A DNA stretch of 19,512 bases from Candidatus Omnitrophota bacterium (lineage in GTDB: Bacteria > Omnitrophota > Gorgyraeia > Aquiviventales > Aquiviventaceae): the NCBI GenBank assembly GCA_016206685.1, contig JACQRB010000044.1, forward strand, positions 1 through 19,512, in the 5' to 3' direction. Shown piece by piece: positions 1-6,711 of this stretch. The translations under genes and the position numbers were made by a program. The notes under the pieces were generated by a model, which saw only the letters and a list, made by a program, of their open reading frames with translations, was not told the origin of the DNA and did not search any database. The first letter of the stretch is position 1. Every line of letters begins with the position of its first letter.

Positions 1-1
1 A

Positions 2-1012
2 CCGTCTGGTGTGGAGGCTCCGCTCATTACTGGCCGCGCGATCGATCTTCCGAAACTGCCTGACGTGCTTGCGAATCCGAGCGAGATATATTCGGTTGCG
101 GTCGAACTTGCGCGCCTCGGAGATCATCTTGGCTGGAGGCAGTTGGTGAAGAAGGTTCGCGCACCCTTCGAAGGATCTCTTCTCGCCTTGCGACAATACT
201 ACGAGTGCAATCAACCAAAGGATGATAACGATTGGCAAAAAGTGATGGATAAGGCGGCTGAGATCGCGGCCCCAATACTTGGCGTAGCCCTTGTAGGGGT
301 CGAATCCGGAAGAGAACAGTTTCGAGATCAGCGGGCCTTACTTGATATTGTATTAAACGTTGGTCGTTGGCCAAGAGGAGGATTAACCCAATTGGTAGAA
401 CTTCCGGGTAGTTTGGTCTACATATGCCAGGCAATCCTTGGAGCCATGAGTCTTGCTACAAATCAGTTGCCCTTAGCCATGAACCTAGCTGACATGAAAT
501 TGATAGATGCGGACAATGGAAAAGCAAGACCTCTGCGACAACGTCATGACCTTATAGGGTGGCCAACTTCACTGGGAGGGAATTGCGCTTCTGCTTGGAA
601 ATACCTCACGGAAGTCCAAGGCCGATGGGAATGGTTGAACAAAGCTTTCGGCGAAGAACGCGAGTATCATATGGCATTGTGTGCCTATTACATGGCGTTG
701 AACATCCACGAGCTTGCCGATACGGTCTCAATAGGAAATACCCAGCAAATTACTGAGACGACTAAATCCTTGATTCTTGATGTTCCATTGGAGTGGGCCC
801 GAATGCCAGAAGACATCACGGGTCCAGCGCTCTCGATACTTCAGCGGCAACCAGAACTCAGCGTGTTATGGAGTTCTCTAGGAGTTCCTGAGAACACCAT
901 GCGATCTCTTTGGCCTCAATGGGTGCAACACGGGAAACAATGGCTAGCTGATGGAGGCCGCCGTCCCTGGTTTCGTGTTAGAAGACTACCTCACGAGGGA
1001 ATTTTTGATTGA
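2..1012 (+). CDS. Unrecognised protein, C-terminal part (5' end outside window)
   Basis: The frame is open from base 2 to the TGA at 1010-1012. A GTG at 11 could be a start, but there is no stop upstream of it within the window and no room to see a ribosome-binding site, so this is probably the 3' part of a longer gene. The visible part, about 333 residues, looks mostly helical and soluble, with no signal peptide or membrane segment. It is rich in Trp and Leu (for example GRWEWLNKAFGEE) and ends in a basic, aromatic tail (RRPWFRVRRLP). I recognise no family and assign no function. Base composition is visibly less GC-rich than the genes after 3600. It sits just before REP-like palindromes and a toxin-antitoxin-type pair, so an accessory or defence-type origin is possible, but that is inference from context only. 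Confidence 0.6.
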   Translation, partial: PSGVEAPLITGRAIDLPKLPDVLANPSEIYSVAVELARLGDHLGWRQLVKKVRAPFEGSLLALRQYYECNQPKDDNDWQKVMDKAAEIAAPILGVALVGVESGREQFRDQRALLDIVLNVGRWPRGGLTQLVELPGSLVYICQAILGAMSLATNQLPLAMNLADMKLIDADNGKARPLRQRHDLIGWPTSLGGNCASAWKYLTEVQGRWEWLNKAFGEEREYHMALCAYYMALNIHELADTVSIGNTQQITETTKSLILDVPLEWARMPEDITGPALSILQRQPELSVLWSSLGVPENTMRSLWPQWVQHGKQWLADGGRRPWFRVRRLPHEGIFD

Positions 1013-1132
1013 AGGAAAAACTGGAGGCCTTATTGATGGTACCACGCTTAATGGCTCATCAAAGCGCCAGCGGCACGGCCACGCAGAGGACTTTCGCGGA
1101 GTCGGCGCCGGCGTTTTCCATCTGGTGCGCCT

Positions 1133-1187
1133 GGTCCTTCGACTACGCTCAGGATGGTTCGAAGGATGGTGAGCGAAGTCGAACCAC
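1133..1187. repeat. REP-like imperfect palindrome
   Basis: The left arm TTCGACTACGCTCA (1138-1151) and right arm TGAGCGAAGTCGAA (1170-1183) are inverted copies matching at 13 of 14 positions. They are separated by 18 bases with TTCGAA at the centre and GGATGG on both sides. The motif TTCGACTxCGCTCA resembles the dispersed intergenic palindromes seen in many environmental bacterial genomes. A REP-associated transposase lies at the other end of the window, but whether it mobilises this element is not shown. Open frames crossing this stretch are only the translated repeat. Confidence 0.65.
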
Positions 1188-1250
1188 CGCTGTTAAAGTA
1201 GCTCGTGCACGTCCTGCCCGATTAAGCACCGCACCCGCCCGCTGACGAAG

Positions 1251-1314
1251 CCCCACTGCGTGGGGCGAAGTACTGAGCGAAGACCATACCCCACAGCTAG
1301 GCCCAGTCGAAGTA
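1251..1314. repeat. Second, degraded REP-like element with small hairpin
   Basis: CCCCAC (1251-1256) and GTGGGG (1260-1265) form a perfect 6-bp stem with a TGC loop. Next come TGAGCGAAG (1274-1282), which repeats the core of the palindrome at 1170, and AGTCGAAGTA (1305-1314). I read this as a decayed second copy. Apart from these repeats and the operator region after 1371, I see no gene in the 1013-1433 gap. Confidence 0.4.
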
Positions 1315-1370
1315 TTACGTAGCAGAACTTCTCGACCTCCGGCTTGGCCTGCTCCATCCTGGTATTATTA

Positions 1371-1433
1371 CAAGCTAAAGCTTGTATAAATAGGTTGACT
1401 AAAGCAAGTTTATACAGATATACTAGCTTTAGC
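1371..1433 (+). promoter_or_regulatory. Operator repeats with embedded promoter of the AbiEii-type unit
   Basis: Three related words lie here: GCTAAAGCTTGTATA (1374-1388), CTAAAGCAAGTTTATA (1399-1414) and, inverted, TATACTAGCTTTAGC (1419-1433). The first and third are reverse complements at 14 of 15 positions. A further 8-bp inverted pair is TGTATAAA (1383-1390) with TTTATACA (1409-1416). Inside them sit a -35 box TTGACT (1395-1400) and a -10 box TATACT (1419-1424) 18 bp apart. Transcription would start near 1431-1434, at the ATG itself. The XRE helix-turn-helix protein encoded by the second gene is the natural candidate to bind here and autoregulate; that is inference. Confidence 0.6.
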
Positions 1434-2135
1434 ATGTCCACAAGGCAAATTATCGTTGCAGCGCAGAAGGAGATGCTACAAGCCGTAGCCAGGGCCAATC
1501 TCGGTGTCTATCTGGCTGCAGGAACGGCTCTTGCGATCCGCTGTGGGCATCGCGACTCAGCAGACCTCGATTTCTTTACCCAACGGTGGAGTCAAAAGTT
1601 GCATCGGACGCTGTGCAAGCACATCGAGCGAGCGACCGGTTTTTCGTTCCGCCTGCTAGACGAGCGAATCAAGCCTCGCCTTGCGAAGGTGGCGGCCTAC
1701 GAATTCAGCATTGCCAAGGGAACGTTTATTAAGGTGGACGTCATCGAAGACTTTGATCCGTTGCTGCAGCCGGTTGAACCGGATGGCATCACCTCCATGG
1801 ATGACATTTATTTGCGGAAGGTGCGTGCCGCCATCGGCTGGACTCACAAGCCGTCTTCAACCGGACAGTTGGCTGTCGGCGGCAGACAGGATGCTAAAGA
1901 CCTCTTTGACCTGTGGTATCTTTCGACGCATTATGCGCCACTTCACGAGTGGTTTCCAGCCCACTTTACCCGCCAGGACTATCAGCGGCTGACGCGATGG
2001 CTGCAAGCCATGACTGGTCAAGAGACCACATTTGCCTTGCTCGATGTTGCACCTGGGTGTGATACCAAGCAGATTATTCGACACATGGAACACCAAGTCT
2101 ATGAGCGCCTGAACCGTCGATACGTGCCCACATGA
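1434..2135 (+). CDS. AbiEii/AbiGii-type nucleotidyltransferase (toxin family)
   Basis: This 233-residue protein has the nucleotidyltransferase signature of the AbiEii family: AGTALAIRCGHRDSADLDFF near the N-terminus (G-[GT]-x-x-L followed by R-x-S-x-D-L-D), a later Asp in KVDVIEDF, and the downstream RQDAKDLFDLWYLS segment that matches the usual R-x-D-x-x-D-x-x-D-L block. Family members are toxins of type IV-like toxin-antitoxin or abortive-infection systems, transferring nucleotides to tRNA or other targets; the target here is unknown. I chose ATG 1434 because the family alignment begins there. The ATG at 1344 would add 30 residues translated through the promoter repeats. No Shine-Dalgarno precedes 1434, which fits a leaderless transcript. 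The stop overlaps the next gene's start (ATGA at 2132-2135), so the two are translationally coupled. Confidence 0.85.
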   Translation: MSTRQIIVAAQKEMLQAVARANLGVYLAAGTALAIRCGHRDSADLDFFTQRWSQKLHRTLCKHIERATGFSFRLLDERIKPRLAKVAAYEFSIAKGTFIKVDVIEDFDPLLQPVEPDGITSMDDIYLRKVRAAIGWTHKPSSTGQLAVGGRQDAKDLFDLWYLSTHYAPLHEWFPAHFTRQDYQRLTRWLQAMTGQETTFALLDVAPGCDTKQIIRHMEHQVYERLNRRYVPT

Positions 2136-3523
2136 AACGTGAGAATTGGTATTGGGACTTAGGCATGCCATTCGAGAAGATTCGGGAGATCCTGACCGAT
2201 GAGCAGAATCCCAAATTTCCTCGGGTGGCCGCCCGCCTCTTGGCGCGGGTGGATGATCCGGAGCAGGTGTTTTCGCTCATCACGCCGCTGGCCTTCTGCC
2301 GGCGGTTCATCGCTATTCAGCAAGAAGTGAACAAAGACGAATGGACCAAAGAAAGGGCGGCATTCTGGCGAGCCACCTACGAGCGGTATGTCCGCGAGTT
2401 TCAGCGCTCCGGTGTCAGGCTTCGTCAGCGGCAGTCTCGCGAGCGAGATCCGTTTGTCGAGGAACTGATCAATAAGCTGCGGCAGAGTCGAGAAGCGCTC
2501 CACTTCTCGCAAGGACAAGTGGCGGAGATGCTTGGTTGCAGCCAGCAGTTTGTCTCTGGAATCGAGCAGGGACGGGAGAAGATCACGATCGACTATCTCC
2601 GGAGGTTTGCGAGCAAGACGGGTTGTGACTTTGATGTCGTTCTGAGACCGCCACGCCAAGCCCGTGCGGAAGAGACTAAAGTGTCGGAAGACTACACCGA
2701 GCTCAAAGCGTGGGTTGAGCAGGAGCGTCAAGCGGCGCTTGGCATTGCGAAGGCCGAGCAACTCGACAAGTGCCTGATGGAGGTGGTGGCCTTTGTTCCA
2801 GATGAGGTCGTGAACGCACAATCCGATGCGTGGGGAGAATTGGCCAGGGAGATTCCAGAAAGCACGCTCAAATTCCAACAGCAACGGCTGCAAGAAGCAA
2901 TGAAGCAGACGCAGGCCCTTTCACCAGTTGAATTGCGGCAGGCCATGGAGCAGAGCCAAGTCCACTCTTTTGGATGGCCGATCGGGTTAGTAATGACTCG
3001 ACCGGAGTACGCGCCAAAACCATATAGGGATGGGATCCGAGCTACCATCCTGACCAAGGGACTGACCGACCGATCCTCGTTTGACTACTGGGCGCTTCGG
3101 ACAGACCGGGTGTTTTATCTCCTGAAGACGCTGTTTGAAGATGAGCGGTCCGAGGGGAAGGTTTTCGTAGACACACGGATCGTCCGAACGGCAGAAACGC
3201 TCCTGCGCATCAGCCGGTTGTATCGAGTTCTTCACGTCACGCCCGAAGAGCGGGTGGTGATCAGAATTCGCTACACAGGCCTTCGCAGCCGGGTTTTGTC
3301 TTTCGCAGATCCCGCGCGCGTGATGATACATGATCGCGTCTGCGTGGAGAACGAGTCCGAAGCCTGGATCAAGGAGCGCCTGAAGGACATCGAACCCAAA
3401 CTGGTTGATCTGGTTTGCATGGCGGTGAGTGAGCTCTGCATCCTGTTCGACTACTTTCCGCTGTCCAAAGAACAAATGGTGCAGCCTCTTGTAGGGAAAT
3501 TCGTCCGGGAGAACGCCGGCTGA
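2132..3523 (+). CDS. XRE-HTH regulator/antitoxin-like protein with Schlafen/AlbA_2-associated C-terminal region
   Basis: This is a 463-residue partner of the nucleotidyltransferase, overlapping it by four bases. Residues 1-90 (starting MKRENWYWDLG) resemble the small proteins usually encoded beside AbiEii-type toxins (DUF6922-like), by pattern only. Residues 107-172 form an XRE helix-turn-helix (FSQGQVAEMLGCSQQFVSGI, then EQG). Residues 185-275 look helical. Residues 278-460 match by eye the region that follows the AlbA_2 domain in Schlafen/AlbA_2 proteins: GWPIG, then DGI, FDYWALRTDRVFYLLKTLFED, and an amphipathic strand RVVIRIRYTGLRSRVLSF. No AlbA_2 nuclease or ATPase core is present. The likely role is DNA-binding antitoxin or autorepressor with a sensing module. 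The fusion is longer than usual for such antitoxins. Domain limits are approximate, and the N- and C-terminal assignments need a profile search. Confidence 0.75.
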   Translation: MKRENWYWDLGMPFEKIREILTDEQNPKFPRVAARLLARVDDPEQVFSLITPLAFCRRFIAIQQEVNKDEWTKERAAFWRATYERYVREFQRSGVRLRQRQSRERDPFVEELINKLRQSREALHFSQGQVAEMLGCSQQFVSGIEQGREKITIDYLRRFASKTGCDFDVVLRPPRQARAEETKVSEDYTELKAWVEQERQAALGIAKAEQLDKCLMEVVAFVPDEVVNAQSDAWGELAREIPESTLKFQQQRLQEAMKQTQALSPVELRQAMEQSQVHSFGWPIGLVMTRPEYAPKPYRDGIRATILTKGLTDRSSFDYWALRTDRVFYLLKTLFEDERSEGKVFVDTRIVRTAETLLRISRLYRVLHVTPEERVVIRIRYTGLRSRVLSFADPARVMIHDRVCVENESEAWIKERLKDIEPKLVDLVCMAVSELCILFDYFPLSKEQMVQPLVGKFVRENAG

Positions 3524-3569
3524 AGGAAACCCATACCGGGTTCCGAAGGGACACATTGAGGACAGCGCC

Positions 3570-3598
3570 TTGAACTTCGTCGAGTGATTTGTTAGACT
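3570..3598 (+). promoter_or_regulatory. Sigma-70-type promoter for the adenosyltransferase-ilvD operon
   Basis: A -35 box TTGAAC (3570-3575) and a -10 box TAGACT (3593-3598) are separated by 17 bp. The predicted start near 3605 leaves a 5' leader of about 17 bases before the ATG at 3622. There is no room for a cobalamin riboswitch. Confidence 0.5.
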
Positions 3599-3621
3599 GC
3601 TCTTCGCGTTCCTTCCATGCC

Positions 3622-4170
3622 ATGTCCCGTCGAGGATTGGTCATCATCTACACCGGCAACGGCAAAGGCAAGACCAGCGCATCCCTGGGCGCGGTCTTGC
3701 GCGCGTTGGGCCACGGCTGGCGCGTGCTGGTGATCCAGTTTTTCAAGGGGGACTGGCCGGTGGTGTACGGCGAAGTGGAAATGGGCAAGCGGATGGGCCC
3801 GCAGTTTGAAGTCCTGCAGTTGGGCAAAGGCTTCGTGAAGCACATGGGCGATCGCAAGCCCTTTGCCGAGCACCAGGCGGCGGCGCAGGAAGCGCTGCGC
3901 GTGGCGAAGGAGAAAATCACCTCAGGCGGCTACGACCTCATCGTGCTGGATGAGATCATCTATGCCATTGACTACGCCGGCGTGCAACTGGTCACGCTGG
4001 AAGACGTGCTGGGGTTGGTGGACGCCAAGCCCCCACTGCTGCATCTGATCCTCACCGGGCGCAACGCCCCGCAGGCGCTCATTGATCGCGCGGATCTGGT
4101 GACCGAGATGCGCGAGATCAAGCATCCCTGGCAGCAGCGCATCCCCGCCCAGAAAGGGGTTGACTACTGA
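3622..4170 (+). CDS. cobO: Cob(I)yrinic acid a,c-diamide adenosyltransferase (CobO/BtuR/CobA type)
   Basis: This 182-residue enzyme transfers the adenosyl group of ATP to reduced cobalt in corrinoids during adenosylcobalamin synthesis or salvage, in the cytoplasm. It has a P-loop TGNGKGKTS at residues 11-19, the early FFKGDWPVVYGE block, a Walker-B-like YDLIVLDEI, and the family C-terminus with LILTGRNAPQALIDRADLVTEM, then KHPW and a closing KGVDY. The length is typical for CobO. I take ATG 3622 rather than 3589, because family homology begins at SRRGLVIIYTG and the promoter's -10 box would lie inside the longer version. No strong Shine-Dalgarno is visible. The stop TGA shares its last base with the ilvD start, so the two genes are coupled. 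There is no other corrinoid gene in the window. Confidence 0.9.
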   Translation: MSRRGLVIIYTGNGKGKTSASLGAVLRALGHGWRVLVIQFFKGDWPVVYGEVEMGKRMGPQFEVLQLGKGFVKHMGDRKPFAEHQAAAQEALRVAKEKITSGGYDLIVLDEIIYAIDYAGVQLVTLEDVLGLVDAKPPLLHLILTGRNAPQALIDRADLVTEMREIKHPWQQRIPAQKGVDY

Positions 4171-5888
4171 TGAAGGACCTGCGTCGCCACAGCCGCGTGA
4201 TGCTGGACGGCCCTGATCGGGCGCCGGCCCGCGCCATGCTCAAGGCGCTGGGTTTGCGCGATGCCGAGCTGCGCCGTCCGCTGATCGCGATTGCCAACAC
4301 CTGGATCGAGATCATGCCCTGCAACGTCCACCTGCGGCGGCTCGCCGAGCAGGTGAAGGCCGGGGTGCGCGCGGCCGGCGGCACGCCGATTGAGTTCAAC
4401 ACCATCGCCGTCTCCGAAGGCATCACGATGGGGACGGAGGGCATGAAGGCCTCGCTCATCAGCCGCGAGGTGGTGGCGGATTCGATCGAGCTGGTCGTGC
4501 GGGGGCATCTCTTCGACGGCGTCGTCGCGCTCTCCGGGTGCGACAAGACGATCCCCGGTTCGGTGATGGCGCTCCTTCGCTTGAATCTGCCGTCGCTGAT
4601 GCTCTACGGCGGCTCCATCGCTCCGGGCCGGTTCGACGGGCGCGACGTGACGATTCAGGACGTGTTCGAGGCCGTGGGCGCCTGCGCCGCGGGCCGCATG
4701 CGCGTGCAGGACCTGCACCGGCTGGAAGATCGCGCCTGCCCGGGGCCCGGGGCCTGCGGGGGGCAATTCACCGCCAACACCATGGCGATGGCGATCGAGG
4801 TGCTGGGCCTCTCGCCGATGGGCTCGGCCAGCGTGCCGGCGATGGATCCGCGCAAAGACGCCGTCGCGCGCGACGCCGGGAAGCTGGTGATGGCGCTCTT
4901 GCGCCGCGACCTGCGCCCGCGCCGCATCGTGACCCGCCAGGCGATCGAGAACGCGATCGCGGCGGTGGCGGCCACCGGCGGATCAACCAACAGCGTGTTG
5001 CACCTGTTGGCGATCGCCCGCGAAGCCGGCGTGCCGCTGGCGATTGATGACTTTGACCGCATCAGCAGCCGGACTCCGCTGTTGGCCGATCTGAAGCCGT
5101 GGGGACGATATGTGGCGACCGACTTGTATCGGGCCGGCGGCGTGGGATTGGTGGCCAAGCGCCTGCTGGAGGCCGGCCGGTTGCATCCGCGGGCGTTGAC
5201 CGTGACGACTCGCACGATCGGCGAAGAAGCCAGGCGCGCCACAGAGACGCCAGGGCAGCCCGTGGTGCGGCCGTTGCGCAACCCCTTGAGGCCGACGGGG
5301 GGGCTGGTGGTGCTGCGCGGCAATCTGGCGCGCGAGGGGTGCGTGGTCAAGATCACCGGCCATGAGCCCACCCGCTTCCAAGGGCCGGCGCGGGTGTTCG
5401 ATTCGGAGGAAGAGGCCTTCGCGGCGATCCAGCGCCGTCGCATCAGGCGCGGCGACGTCGTGGTCGTCCGCTATGAAGGCCCCAAGGGCGGCCCCGGGAT
5501 GCGGGAGATGCTCGCCGTGACCGCGGCGCTGGTGGGGCAGGGCCTCGGGGAATCGGTGGCGCTGCTGACCGACGGCCGCTTCTCCGGCGCCACGCGCGGG
5601 CTGATGGCGGGGCATGTCGCGCCGGAAGCCGCCGTTGGCGGGCCGATCGCCTTGCTGCGCGAGGGGGATGCGGTGAAGTTTGATGTTCCGGCCCGGCGTT
5701 TGGATGTGCGGCTCTCGGCCGCTGAGTTGAAGCGGCGTCGCGCTCGTTGGCATTCCCCGGCTCCTCGCTATACCGCCGGGGTCATGGCCAAATACGCGCA
5801 CTTGGTTTCCTCGGCATCTGAGGGCGCCGTGACAGGATTCGTAGGGGGACGTGGCGAAACTGGCATACGCGCTAGGTTGAGGGCCTAG
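4170..5888 (+). CDS. ilvD: Dihydroxy-acid dehydratase, with C-terminus running into tRNA-Leu
   Basis: This 572-residue enzyme dehydrates 2,3-dihydroxy-isovalerate and -methylvalerate to the 2-keto acids of valine/leucine and isoleucine synthesis. Three cysteines expected to hold a [2Fe-2S] cluster are present: C51 (IMPCNVH), C124 (LSGCDKTIPG, with the Lys that is carbamylated in homologues) and C196 (PGPGACGGQFTANTM). GPKGGPGMREM, LLTDGRFSG and GHVAPEA are also intact. Family proteins normally end close to the LVSSASEGAVT motif. Here the frame continues about 17 residues (GFVGGRGETGIRARLRA), most of them encoded by the 5' half of tRNA-Leu, and the TAG stop at 5886-5888 is the 3' strand of the tRNA anticodon stem. 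It starts by a 1-nt overlap with the adenosyltransferase gene; AAAGGGG at 4153-4159 may serve as ribosome-binding site. Confidence 0.95.
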   Translation: MKDLRRHSRVMLDGPDRAPARAMLKALGLRDAELRRPLIAIANTWIEIMPCNVHLRRLAEQVKAGVRAAGGTPIEFNTIAVSEGITMGTEGMKASLISREVVADSIELVVRGHLFDGVVALSGCDKTIPGSVMALLRLNLPSLMLYGGSIAPGRFDGRDVTIQDVFEAVGACAAGRMRVQDLHRLEDRACPGPGACGGQFTANTMAMAIEVLGLSPMGSASVPAMDPRKDAVARDAGKLVMALLRRDLRPRRIVTRQAIENAIAAVAATGGSTNSVLHLLAIAREAGVPLAIDDFDRISSRTPLLADLKPWGRYVATDLYRAGGVGLVAKRLLEAGRLHPRALTVTTRTIGEEARRATETPGQPVVRPLRNPLRPTGGLVVLRGNLAREGCVVKITGHEPTRFQGPARVFDSEEEAFAAIQRRRIRRGDVVVVRYEGPKGGPGMREMLAVTAALVGQGLGESVALLTDGRFSGATRGLMAGHVAPEAAVGGPIALLREGDAVKFDVPARRLDVRLSAAELKRRRARWHSPAPRYTAGVMAKYAHLVSSASEGAVTGFVGGRGETGIRARLRA

Positions 5889-5929
5889 TCCCGCAAGGGG
5901 TGGAGGTTCAAATCCTCTCGTCCCCACCA
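5845..5929 (+). tRNA. tRNA-Leu (anticodon GAG)
   Basis: This is a class II tRNA. The acceptor stem is GGGGACG (5845-5851) with CGTCCCC (5919-5925), the discriminator is A and CCA is encoded (5927-5929). The anticodon stem CTAGG/CCTAG encloses loop TTGAGGG (5877-5883), giving anticodon GAG at 5879-5881, which reads CUC. The long variable arm has CCC-GCAA-GGG, and the T-loop is TTCAAAT. The first 44 bases overlap the end of ilvD on the same strand. I see no separate promoter, so the tRNA is probably cut out of the ilvD transcript. Confidence 0.97.
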
Positions 5930-5952
5930 CGTATCTGAAGCCGCGTGAAGCG

Positions 5953-5981
5953 TTGACAAGGGCGGCGGTGTTTGCTAGGGT
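5953..5981 (+). promoter_or_regulatory. Sigma-70-type promoter upstream of the envelope/PilZ cluster
   Basis: A perfect -35 box TTGACA (5953-5958) lies 17 bp before a weaker -10 box TAGGGT (5976-5981). Transcription would begin near 5988, right at GAGGTG (5987-5992), leaving a leader of only about 20 bases before the ATG at 6010. Confidence 0.5.
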
Positions 5982-6009
5982 AGAGTGAGGTGGAGCGGAT
6001 GGCGCGACG

Positions 6010-6711
6010 ATGGCAAAACCCCTGACGATCAGCCGATCGTTGGGGGTTTTTATTGTTGGCAGCGGCGTCGCGCTCGCGGCCGTCGCGCTGGGCCAATGGG
6101 CCGGGCACCGGCAGCTTGAGCGCCGCTACCGCGAATCGCTGAAGGCTCGTCAGCAACTCGAACTGGAGGCCGGTCAGTTGCGCGCGGATCGCGACCGGCT
6201 CGAGGGCGCCGTCGCCCAGGAGCAACGGCAAGTGGCGCAATTGTCCTCCGCCATTGCCGCCAGGGACACCGCGTTACAACAAGGGCTTGAACGGATTCTC
6301 CAGGAGGAGCATATCATTCAGGAGTTGCAGGGCCGCTTGCTGGCCATGCAGCTGCAGTTTGATCGGCTGCAAGGCGAATTGGCCGCGGTGCTGGAGGAGC
6401 ATCCGGCCGGCGCCACCGCCTCCGCAGGCCGGATGATCGAGCTTGAGAAAGTGGTGGTGACCCATCCCGCCTCCCCGGCACCCGGATTGCAGGGGCGCGT
6501 GCTCTCGGTGAACCCCGAGTGGCGCTTTGTCGTCATTGATCTGGGCTGGGACGTGGTCAACATCGGCGATGTCGTCTCCATCTATCGCAATGACCAGTTG
6601 CTGGGCAAAGCGCGCGTGGAACGGGTCCAGGAACAGGTCTGTGCCGCTGCGCTCCTGCCGGAATGGGTGGAGTCGCAAGTGCAGGTCAACGATGTCGTGC
6701 GCGTGCTTTAG
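6010..6711 (+). CDS. Membrane-anchored coiled-coil protein with C-terminal beta domain
   Basis: A 233-residue protein of no family I can name. Residues 10-30 (LGVFIVGSGVALAAVALGQW) form one membrane segment. Residues 34-130 are a charged, heptad-like coiled coil (LERRYRESLKARQQLELEAG onward). Residues 143-233 look like a small beta domain (GRVLSVN, FVVIDLGWD, VNIGDVVSIYRNDQLLGKAR, ending VNDVVRVL), reminiscent of the C-terminal fold of FlgT-like envelope proteins, by pattern only. The likely topology has a short cytoplasmic N-terminus and a periplasmic coiled coil plus barrel. ATG 6010 is the only start that keeps the membrane segment. The best Shine-Dalgarno (5987-5992) is 17 bases away and better spaced for an out-of-frame ATG at 5999. 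Codons 2-14 also form a terminator-like hairpin. The 3' end overlaps the next gene by 20 bases, so the two are co-transcribed. Confidence 0.8.
   Translation: MAKPLTISRSLGVFIVGSGVALAAVALGQWAGHRQLERRYRESLKARQQLELEAGQLRADRDRLEGAVAQEQRQVAQLSSAIAARDTALQQGLERILQEEHIIQELQGRLLAMQLQFDRLQGELAAVLEEHPAGATASAGRMIELEKVVVTHPASPAPGLQGRVLSVNPEWRFVVIDLGWDVVNIGDVVSIYRNDQLLGKARVERVQEQVCAAALLPEWVESQVQVNDVVRVL
6015..6054 (+). terminator. Intrinsic-terminator-like hairpin inside the start of the coding sequence
   Basis: Bases 6015-6030 (AAAACCCCTGACGATC) and 6035-6050 (GATCGTTGGGGGTTTT) pair as an uninterrupted 16-bp stem with two G-T wobbles and loop AGCC, followed by T and then ATT. It has the form of a classic rho-independent terminator. 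It could end transcripts from ilvD/tRNA-Leu, but it lies downstream of the 5953-5981 promoter and within codons of the 6010 gene, so it may also attenuate that gene. Confidence 0.5.

Noticed and set aside
951..1245. Plus-strand frames giving FDYAQDGSKDGERSRTT-like peptides
   Set aside because: This is the translated REP-like palindrome, with no ribosome-binding site or homology outside the repeat.
1344..1433. Longer start for the AbiEii-type gene
   Set aside because: The extra 30 residues are translated from the operator/promoter repeats and do not resemble the family.
3528..3542. AACCC/GGGTT hairpin after the XRE regulator gene
   Set aside because: Only five base pairs and no T-run, so too weak to call a terminator.
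4983..5930. Minus-strand open frame beginning MVGTRGFEPPPL
   Set aside because: It is the antisense of ilvD and of the tRNA-Leu 3' end; this start is a well-known artefact of reading through a tRNA.
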